A stretch of 64,000 nt of DNA from Zanthoxylum bungeanum (Eukaryota; Streptophyta; Magnoliopsida; Sapindales; Rutaceae), in contig SKCR01006524.1 of NCBI GenBank assembly GCA_019454045.1, positions 269,386 through 333,385 of the forward strand, in the 5' to 3' direction. Of the stretch, positions 56,107-64,000 are shown in pieces. How positions within the stretch are numbered: position 1 is the stretch's first letter; each line of letters begins with the position of its first letter. The position numbers and the translations under genes were made by a program. The notes beneath the pieces are model-generated. The model was given only the letters and a program-made list of their open reading frames with translations, did not search any database and had not been told where the DNA came from.

Positions 56107-56578
56107 TAGGGGTGTTCACTGGTCAGATCGGGTCAAATTTTTTAAAATTTGTGAGACCCGATCGAGTCACGCAAAGGTCGGGTTGCATGTCGGGTCACGC
56201 GAAGGTGAAATCCGATCGGGTGCGGTGCGGGTCGGTTCGGCAGAAAAAAAAATTCTTAATGAATTAATTATTTTGAAATATAAATATTAGTTATTTTATG
56301 TCCCAAAAATTATCATATATATAAAGTTTTAATACAACAAAAATAATAAACAAATGAAATAAAAGTAAAAACTTTAAAAAAAATAATAAATTTTTTAGAA
56401 AAATAATAAAAATTTTAGAAAAATAATAAAAATATTATAGTCGGGTCGGGTTTTAGTATCAAACCCGTTGCCCAACCCGAAAATTTTGGGTCTAGTGGAA
56501 AATTTGTAATTTTTTTGGACCCGCACGGGTCGGGTCGGGATCTGGTCGCGAGTTGACCCGACCTTATGAACACCCCTG
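56107..56578. mobile_element. hAT-type MITE, 472 bp, GGGTCGGGTC-rich (copy in unit 1)
   Basis: Ends TAGGGGTGTTCA / TGAACACCCCTG (first base differs) with exact 8-bp target duplication ATATTTGA (56099-56106, 56579-56586). Subterminal GTCGGGTCGGG and CGGGTCAC motifs on both sides of an AT-rich core. Copied with the tandem duplication. Confidence 0.9.
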
Positions 56579-56627
56579 ATATTTGATGTCAAAAGTTAAA
56601 TGCAATTTTTGTTTTGATTATCTAGGG

Positions 56628-57042
56628 AAGTTGGCTAGAATAACCAAAAATTTAGGGCTCATTGCGAAATTAATTGTAAAAATAACCAGACACTCGGTCG
56701 GTTGCTTGCGTTTGACTCGTAACTAGTTGCCTCCATTTATATTTTTTTAATTTAAAAAAATATAAAAATTAGCGACTGGTTGCGCATGTTGCTATATTAT
56801 CTTTTTTTTCGTTTTGTTTGCCTTTTGTTTCACTAATATTTTTCATTCCCTCGGTTATAAAACCCAATGTCTGTCTCTTCATTCACTAAAATTCTTTCCC
56901 ACATTCTACATTATCATTTACGTTATCTCCTCCCTCTAAAATTCATAAAAACAAATTGACGGAGATACAATTATCATTTTTCACATATGATAATTGAGTG
57001 AATTCTCAGAACGACGACAATGAGTATGTGGGAAGAACTTCA
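56628..57042 (+). mobile_element. Possible 5' end of a Mutator-like element (copy in unit 1)
   Basis: Begins GGGAAGTTGGCTAGAATAAC, passes an AT-rich part and a TATA-like GGTTATAAAACCC (about 56854) and stops at the duplication breakpoint. The longer copy at 63304-64000 continues into possible transposase sequence. Confidence 0.3.
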
Positions 57043-57057
57043 GACTTGAGGTCTTTA

Positions 57058-57263
57058 TGTAGAATTTGAAGAGAACAAGTTGAAGAAGAATATATTCTCA
57101 CTTATTATTTACAGTGACATTTAGTACTATAAATACACAATGTTTGAAATTTGAAATAGGAAAGAGATTAACTACTAGATAAAAGATATAAATACAAAAG
57201 ATTCAAAAAAAAGATATTCCTTGATTTTCTCCCTTTAATTATCTTGATTATGGAATCTTATCA
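57058..57263 (-). repeat. 3' LTR of the copia element
   Basis: TGTAGAATTTGAAGAG...CTTATCA on the plus strand; in sense it reads TGATAAGATTCC...CTACA. Confidence 0.92.
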
Positions 57264-60200
57264 TGCCCCCGCAAGATGGACGGTCGTGGAGAGAGGCCGA
57301 TCTTGGACTTGATTGAATTGAAAGGAGACCGAGCAAGCGGTTTGGTGAGGGCGTCCGCTAGTTGATCAGCTCCAGAGATGTGGGAGACCCGGAGTAGACC
57401 ATTTTGAACTTGTTCTCGGATGAAGTGGTAGTCAAGCGCGACGTGTTTCATGCGTGAGTGGAAAACAGGATTGGAGCATAGATTGGTTGCCCCAACATTG
57501 TCACAGTAGATTACTGGTTGGAGAGAGAGAATGACACCAAGTTCAGTAAGGAGAGCACAAATCCATCTAAGTTCGGCAGCAGTGGAGGCCACTGATCGGT
57601 ACTCGGCCTCAGTGGATGAACGTGCAACAGAGCGTTGTTTCTTGGAGCTCCAGGAAATAGGATTATGACCCAGATAAACTATGTAAGCACCAGTGGAGGT
57701 GAAGTCGTCCTTGTTGCCAGCCCAATCAGCGTCGGAAAAGGCATGGAGTGCGAGAGGGGAGTTCCGGCGGAGAAATATGCCATGGTCCAGAGTGCCACAG
57801 AGATATCGTAGTAGACGCTTGACTGCATGCCAATGGTCATCGGTCGGTTGATGCATAAACTGAGAAAGTTTGTTTACAGTATAAGCAATGTCTGGTCGAG
57901 TGAGGGAGAGATACTGGAGGCTCCCGACAATAGTTCTGTACTCGGTCGGATCAGGTAAGGGAGATCCAGATTGTAACGTGAGTGTCGGGTTTGTCGCCAG
58001 AGGAGTTGAGGCTGGCTTGGCGGTAATCATGTGGGTTCTGGTGAGCAGATCGGCAATGTACTTGTGTTGACTAAGGAAAAGATCATCGTTGTGGCTAGTA
58101 ACCTCCACCCCAAGGAAATAAGCAAGTTGGCCAAGGTCTTTGAGAGAGAAGCGCTGAGAGAGTTGGTCTATGAATCGGCGGACAGTTACAACATCATTTC
58201 CAGTTATGATGATGTCGTCGACATAGACTAAGAGATATAGTGTGGTTTGGGCGTTGGTTGAGATGAACAGTGAGGTGTCGGCCATTGAGTTGGTGAAGCC
58301 GGACTGTAGAAGAAATTGACGCAGTTCATGGTACCATGCTCGAGGAGCTTGTTTGAGGCCGTAGATGGCTTTGCGAAGTTTGCAGACGTGATTGGGGTGA
58401 TCCCGATCAATGAAGCCCGAAGGTTGTGACATATAAACATCTTCAGTGAGTGGCCTTGAAGAAATGCATTGTTGATGTCAAGTTGTCGGAGAGACCATCC
58501 TTGACTAACCGCAAGACTGAGAACAATCCGAACTGTGGTCGGCTTGATGACTGGACTGAAGGTTTCATAATAATCCACGCCAGGTCGTTGATGGAATCCC
58601 TTGGCAACTAATCGAGCTTTGTACCTGTCAATAGAACCGTTAGCATGAAATTTGGTGCGAAAAATCCACTTACAGCCGACCAGGTTCTGGTCGGACAGGG
58701 TGGCACCAGTTCCCATGTCCCATTGCGAAGTAGTGCATTATATTCTTCTCCGACAAGGCTTGGCGCCACTTAGGGTCCTTGAGGGCTTGGGTAATGGTGG
58801 TGGGTTCGAGTGTAGGTTGCAGAAGCTGGGCGTGAAGGTTAAGTTTTTGAATTGGTTTGTGTAGGTTGTGCTTGGAACGTGTGACAATGACACGGGGTAA
58901 GTCGGGGGGTTCATTCGGGTGGTCGGGTTCGGTTTGGTCGGGTATGGGAATTGGAGTTGAGTGTGCAAGAGGTCGGTTTTGTTTTGTGTGGTCGGTCTGG
59001 GATGCTGTAGTTGTGGGGTCTTGTGTTCGGTTGGTTTTTGTGTGGTCGGTGTTGGGTTGTGTTCGGAGTGTGCATGTGGTCGGTTGGTTTTTTGTGGTCG
59101 GTGTTGGGTTGTGGTCGGGAGTGATCTGGTGGAGTGTCGCTGGTTGTGCTTTTGGGGAGGGTTGATACCCGGCTGTGTGTATGAGGTCGGTTTTTATGTG
59201 GATTATTGGTGATGGGTGAATGACTGCTGATCGTAGGGGGTCGGTCGAGGTTAGATTGATCGTCGAGTTGTGGTAATTGTGGAGTTGTTTGTGGTCGGTC
59301 AGGATTGGTTTGATTGGTAAGTGATGATGATGCTCGGGATTGGTTATGCCCGATAGGACTTCTGTGGTCTGCTGATGCTTGTGAAGTGGTTGACCTGTGG
59401 GAATTATGTGAGATGGAGGGTGAGTTGGCTCGGGGCATTGATGGGTGTGGAATTCTGTCGGGGTGTAGAGGCGACATTCTGCAATGGTGGGTTCAGGACC
59501 GGTAAGGTCATGGAGCACCATTCAGAGATGGTGTAAGGAGTGGCCCGGGAAGGAGACAAAGGAGATGTGGCAAAGGGGAAAATTGACTCAACGAAGCGGA
59601 CATGTCGGGAGGTGTAAAGACGATTTGTGGAAGGCTCGAGACAGAGATAAGCCCTCTGAGTGAGAGAATATCCTACGAAGACACAAGGAGAGGACCGAGA
59701 CTCAAGTTTGTGAGATGTGTATGGACGGAGCCAAGGGTAACAGAGACAGCCAAAGCTGTGAAGTTTCGAGTAGTTCGGCATATGACCGAAGAGTTTTTGA
59801 TAGGGGGAGTGATGGTGTAAGGTCGGTGTGGGCATGCGATTTATAAGATATATTGCAGTGGAGAACGCAAAAGACCAATATGAGAGAGGCATGGAGGAGT
59901 GAGTAAGAAGAGAAAGACCTGTTTCGACGATATGTCGATGACGACGTTCAGAGTACCCATTGTGTTCAGGAGTGTGAGGAGGAGATGTGAGATGGGAGAC
60001 CCCATGGATTGTTAGGAAGGAAGAGATGGATTGGTATTCCCCCCCATTGTCAGAGTAGAGTGATATGATAGGGCGATTGGAGAATTTTTCGACCAGTGCC
60101 TTGAAGCGCACAAAGACATCACGGGTGTCGGATTTTCGTTTTAGGGGATATAGCCATATGTATTTGGTGAAATGGTCGATGAAGATTATGTAGTATTTGA

Positions 60201-61839
60201 AGTTGTCGAAGGAGTAGACCGGGGAGGTCCATAAATCTGTATATATAACTTCAAGAGGCGCAGAGGTAGTAAGAGTGGAGGTAGAGAACGGTAATTTGTG
60301 ACTTTTATTGCATTGGCATGCATTACAATGATTATTTGAATAACAGGAATTAGAGACAGAGGAATTAAATGAAGACATGATGCGTTTGAAGATGGACGAC
60401 GAGGGATGCCCGAGCCGATGATGCCACTCAGGTACAGTTGTGCTGACACTTGGAAAGGCGATTAGAGGGGACCGAGTGGGGGTGGTCGGCCACTCGTAGA
60501 CACCATCCTTAGTTCGACCCTGCAACAGAACTGCCCCCGTGCGGAGATCCTTCACATGAAAACAAGAGGGTAAAAACTCAATGGAAGTGTTATTGGACTT
60601 GCAAAATTGAGAAATGGAGATGAGATTACGTTTCATATTGGGTACATATAAAACATTGGATAAGGTGAAAGAGTTAGTTAAAGTATTAAGAGAGGTAGAA
60701 CCATGGTGGGAAATGGGCAGGGCAGTGCCGTCACCGATCATTATTTCATCTGTACCGTCATAAGGATAGTGGAGGGCAAGGTTGTTCAGATCAGTAGTGA
60801 CATGATGTGAGGCTCCACTGTCGAGAAGCCAGTTTGGGTTGGATGAAGAGGTGGTGGTAGCATTTGCTTGATATTGCCAGGGACTGGGCGTGCGAGGGTT
60901 GGAGGAATTGGTCGACCTGGTTGGTGGTTGTGCACCGGGGAAGTGTTGGCGGAAGAGAGGGCATTGGGAGACCACATGGCCTTGATTGCTGCACCATTGG
61001 CAACGACCAAGAAAAGGACGAGGAGGATGTCGGTCGGTTCTAGTGTTTGTGGAAGTGTTTCTGGGAAGTTGGTGGTTGGTGGTTGGTGTAAACCGACCGG
61101 TCTGGGCAGTGTTACTTGGATGTGGTCGGCTGTAGGTCCGAACATTGGTGGGATGCGCGGATGCCGGGTGGGAAGGGGTGCTGGTCCTGTTGCGGAGAGA
61201 TAACTCCTTGTTGATGAGTTTTTCATGGAGTTCATCAAAGAGAATAGTGGAATCACGGCCATTGACAGAGTCGATGATGGACTGATAGTTATCGTCAAGG
61301 CCGTCAAGTACTTTTTCAATTAGATCTTCATGGTCAAGAGGTTTACCAAGGGCGGCAAGTTGATCGGCTGTGGTTTTGATGAATTGCATGTATTCGGTAA
61401 TGGTTTTAGGGCCTTTGGTGATGTGTTTAAGATGATCTTTGAGTTGTTTGATGTGACCCCGAGATGGACGGGCATAGGTGTTGGCAAGTGTTCGCCAGGC
61501 TTCATAGGTGGTGGTGGATTGGGTGATGAGAGGGACTAGCGATGGTGATAGGGTGCCGACCAGAGCTGCAAAGATCAGTTTGTCTTGGCGTAGCCAGGTA
61601 TGATATTCGGGATTTGGAGAAGTGACATTATTGGTGGTGACGGTACGTTGTGGGGTTTGATGATTTCCATCAATGTGTTTTTGTAAATCGTAGCCGATGA
61701 GAATGGCTTCAATTTGGGTTTTCCAGGAGAGATAATTTGTTGATGTGAGTTTGATTGAGTTGTGGATGGCAACTATGATCAAAGGTTTTGTAGGTTCTTG
61801 GGTGTTGGGGATGACATTTTGGGTACCGTCGGAGGCCAT
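57248..61839 (-). pseudogene. copia gag-protease-integrase-RT-RNase H, about three frameshifts
   Basis: ATG 61839 (MASDGTQN). Gag: LTSTNYLSWKTQIEAILIGY, zinc knuckle CQWCSNQGHVVSQC at about 60990. Protease WLLDSGASHHVT (about 60820). Integrase: HRLGHPSS with HCNACQCNKSHK, then YTDLWTSPVYS, YSDNGGEYQ and PEHNGYSERRHRHIVE. The frame changes within the low-complexity linker (59404-59521), again near 58690, and again near 58430. [67 protein letters not shown]. RNase H: DADWAGNKDDFTSTGAY, ARSSTEAEYRSVAS, YCDNVGATNLC, ending at 57248. Domain order is complete; only frameshifts disable it. Confidence 0.9.
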
Positions 61840-61894
61840 TGGAACGGAGGTTGGAGATTGTGGAGAGGGAAAAAAAAATTAGAGAATGGATCTG

Positions 61895-61907
61895 GGCTCT
61901 GATACCA
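61895..61907 (-). promoter_or_regulatory. Primer-binding site of the copia element
   Basis: The minus strand reads TGGTATCAGAGCC directly inside the 5' LTR, the usual initiator-methionine tRNA site. Confidence 0.9.
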
Positions 61908-62110
61908 TGTAGAATTTGAAGAGGACAAGTTGAAGAAGAATATATTCTCACTCATTATTTACAATGACATTTAGTACTATAAATACACAATGTTTGAAAT
62001 TTGAAATAGGAAAGAGATTAACTACTAGATAAAAGATATAATACAAAAGATTCAAAAAAGATATTCCTTGATTTTCTCCCTTTAATTATCTTGATTATGG
62101 AATCTTATCA
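61908..62110 (-). repeat. 5' LTR of the copia element
   Basis: 203 bp, nearly the same as 57058-57263. Confidence 0.92.
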
Positions 62111-62336
62111 CTTTAGACTCTTATATATAGATCTTATAACTTTGAAATTCTCTTTCCCCGGTTCACAGAGCCAGTCGTAGAGTGTGATTGGGTTTATATC
62201 GGTCCACAGAGCCGGTCATAGAGTGTGATTGAGTTATATATTGATGTGTATAAAGATTATAAAGATGCTCTTAGACCTTTTTCGGTTGTGTAGAATTGCT
62301 GTCTGATCTTTCATCTCACATGCTTATAACAAACAG

Positions 62337-62381
62337 GAAGAAGTTCAAGCGGGGAGGATCTGTCGCAGGCCTACCCATTAA
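62337..62381 (+). pseudogene. Duplicated last exon of the SHH gene
   Basis: Same 45 bp as 55635-55679, including the acceptor AACAG and the TAA stop, carried by the second copy of the tandem duplication. It could only be used if the transcript skipped the first copy and ran about 6.7 kb further through the copia element. Most likely unused. Confidence 0.9.
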
Positions 62382-62806
62382 ATTAAAGTCTCTGGCAACC
62401 TTGCATGTCAATAAGAGCAGTTTGTGTTATGATGAGAAGTCAAACTCAAGCTATCCTTGTGCTGTAAATTAACAATCTTACTATTTCTTTATTATTCAAT
62501 CTTTGATCCAAACATTCAAAGGATCACTGAGTTGATATTGGTAGGATTATACTGTTCCTTTTCACTTTGATAAATTCAATTTTTTTAATTACTTTTATTG
62601 TATGGAAAAAATGAGTGTAGTATCGATTGAGAAAAAGATGAGAGAAACAATTAAGATAGTTTGGACATATTTAATCTAGATTTTTAAGTCATTCGGTGAG
62701 AGAACAAGTGGTGTGGTCACATGTCAAACGAGATAAAAGAACTTAAACTGACATGACAATTGACAAACTTAAGTTTTATGAAACTTGATGAAATAATGAT
62801 ATTTGA

Positions 62807-63258
62807 TAGGGGTGTTCACTGGTCGGGTCGGGTCAGATTTTTTAAAATTTGTGAGACCCGATCGAGTCACGCAAAGGTCGGGTCGCATGTCGGGTCACGC
62901 GAAGGTGAAATCCGATCGGGTGCGGTGCGGGTCGGTTCGGCAGAAAAAAAAATTTCTTAATGAATTAATTATTTTGAAATATAAATATTAGTTATTTTAT
63001 GTCCCAAAAATTATCATATATATAAAGTTTTAATACAACAAAAATAATAAACAAATGAAATAAAAGTAAAAACTTTAAAAAAATAATAATTTTTTTAGAA
63101 AAATAATAAAAATACTATAGTCGGGTCGGGTTTTAGTATCAAACCCGTTGCCCAACCCGAAAATTTTGGGTCTGGTGGAAAATTTGTAATTTTTTTGGAC
63201 CCGCACGGGTCGGGTCGGGATCTGGTCGCGAGTTGACCCGACCTTATGAACACCCCTG
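62807..63258. mobile_element. hAT-type MITE, 452 bp (copy in unit 2)
   Basis: Copy of the MITE at 56107-56578 with the same ends and target duplication ATATTTGA (62799-62806, 63259-63266). About 20 bp shorter, in the A/T core. Confidence 0.9.
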
Positions 63259-63303
63259 ATATTTGATGTCAAAAGTTAAATGCAATTTTTGTTTTGATTA
63301 TCT

Positions 63304-64000
63304 AGGGAAATTGGCTAGAATAACCAAAAATTTAGGGCTCATTGCGAAATTAATTGTAAAAATAACCAGACGCTCGGTCGGTTGCTTGCGTTTGACTCGC
63401 AACTAGTTGCCTCCATTTATATTTTTTTAATTTAAAAAAATATAAAAATTAGCGACTGGTTGCGCATGTTGCTATATTATCTTTTTTTCGTTTTGTTTGC
63501 CTTTTGTTTCACTAATATTTTTCATTCCCTCGGTTATAAAACCCAATGCCTGTCTCTTCATTCACTAAAATTCTTTCCCACATTCTACATTATCATTTAC
63601 GTTATCTCCTCCCTCTAAAATTCATAAAAAAAAATTGACGGAGATACAATTATCATTTTTCACATATGATAATTGAGTGAATTCTCAGAACGACGACAAT
63701 GAGTATGTGGGAAGAACTTCACCACATCCACAACTTTTGAACAGTTAGTAGAATTGTATAATAAAATTGATAGAAGTCCTGATCAATACATTCTTGATAT
63801 AAAGAGTGTGATATCTGGGCACTTAATAAGACGTTCAGTGATTACAATTGGCAACAGTCAGACGAAATGAGAATGGTTATTAAGTTTAGAGAAGCTGTCA
63901 TCCAGCTCGATAATATGGTTGAGTTGTATTTGATTTGGACTTCGATCGTTCATGCTTCAGTAGATTATATTTTTGAACCAACGACGACATATCCTTCAGA
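63304..64000 (+). mobile_element. Possible Mutator-like element, 5' part, running off the window
   Basis: Starts like 56628-57042 and goes beyond the duplication breakpoint. A frame at 63730-63870 encodes TTFEQLVELYNKIDRSPDQY then ILDIKSVISG, resembling the N-terminal region before the MuDR-type transposase domain in plant MULEs. After a frameshift another frame (from about 63849) stays open to the window end. Similarity is weak and read by eye, and no catalytic motif lies inside the window. Confidence 0.35.

Larger units (their letters stand above)
55440..57042 (+). repeat. Tandem duplication, copy 1 (SHH last exon and downstream DNA)
   Basis: 1,603 bp from GACTTGAGGTCTTTAGACTC in intron 8, through exon 9, the 3' flank and a hAT MITE, to GGGAAGAACTTCA. 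The same sequence starts again at 57043. The left edge is preceded by CTTCC and the junction by CTTCA, so little microhomology is visible. Confidence 0.92.
57058..62110 (-). mobile_element. Ty1/copia element, 5.05 kb, young but frameshifted
   Basis: Minus strand. LTRs 57058-57263 (206 bp) and 61908-62110 (203 bp), nearly identical apart from a few substitutions and 1-2-bp indels; target duplication CTTTA (57053-57057, 62111-62115). Initiator-methionine PBS at 61895-61907 and a polypurine tract (CTTGCGGGGGCA on the minus strand) at 57264-57275. One gag-pol frame starts at 61839. Small size and short LTRs fit the Ale-like group (tentative). Confidence 0.93.
57043..63721 (+). repeat. Tandem duplication, copy 2, interrupted by a copia element
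   Basis: 57043-57057 plus 62116-63721 (62111-62115 being the second target copy) repeat 55440-57042 with few differences. Copy 2 has an extra ~46-bp internal duplication near 62165-62215 (CACAGAGCC, then GTAGAGTGTGATTGGG / ATAGAGTGTGATTGAG). The copia at 57058-62110 entered after the duplication, since its target duplication lies in copy 2 only. Confidence 0.92.

Noticed and set aside
56060..56290. Small frames over the hAT MITE (also 62760-62960)
   Set aside because: They cross the MITE terminus and its GGGTCGGG repeats; no protein family recognised.
1..64000. A novel defence or biosynthetic system, tRNA/rRNA genes, organellar DNA insert
   Set aside because: No such genes were recognised. 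tRNA-like boxes occur only inside the SINEs. The notable biology is the nested transposons around the SHH gene.

Overview
This is a transposon-packed stretch of a plant nuclear genome, most likely a eudicot. The signs are spliced plant genes (a CHX-type cation/H+ exchanger remnant and a SAWADEE-homeodomain gene), plant-specific retroelement lineages (Tat-type and Athila-type Ty3/gypsy, several Ty1/copia, L1-type LINEs, a TRIM, a tRNA-type SINE) and hAT-type MITEs. No bacterial, organellar or CRISPR-like features are present. I cannot name the species.

Layout. 1-1091: CHX pseudogene on the minus strand. 1092-3478: gene-free AT-rich DNA with a SINE and the start of an old copia LTR remnant. 3479-13112: a non-autonomous Tat-like LTR element on the minus strand (TSD GTTAC) with no gag-pol and very large tandem arrays. 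13389-27062: a 13.7-kb Tat-type gypsy element on the plus strand (TSD GTGGC) with decayed gag-pro-pol and dual RNase H; its termini, PBS and UTRs show it belongs to the same family group as the non-autonomous element. 27063-29420: old LTR debris, a hAT MITE and a second SINE. 29430-38600: a Tork-like copia remnant split by a 6.7-kb LINE whose two ORFs are both intact. 38793-43290: an Athila-like element with its pol missing and gag split by a hAT MITE. 43868-44865: another hAT element. 45106-45986: a TRIM-like mini LTR element.

46155-55679: the only apparently intact host gene, nine coding exons giving 245 residues, a SAWADEE HOMEODOMAIN HOMOLOG (SHH1/DTF1-like). In Arabidopsis SHH1 recruits RNA polymerase IV to start RNA-directed DNA methylation of transposons. 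Here the gene is itself surrounded by elements: a TRIM ends 168 bp before its ATG, a full-length LINE fills intron 1, and its last exon plus downstream DNA is tandemly duplicated (55440-57042 and 57043-63721), with a 5-kb copia element inserted in the second copy. The window ends in what may be the start of a Mutator-like element.

The host genes do not form an operon or pathway. The coherent story is nested transposition around a transposon-silencing gene, and a related autonomous/non-autonomous retroelement pair lying side by side. All splice sites and family calls are read by eye; no database search was possible.
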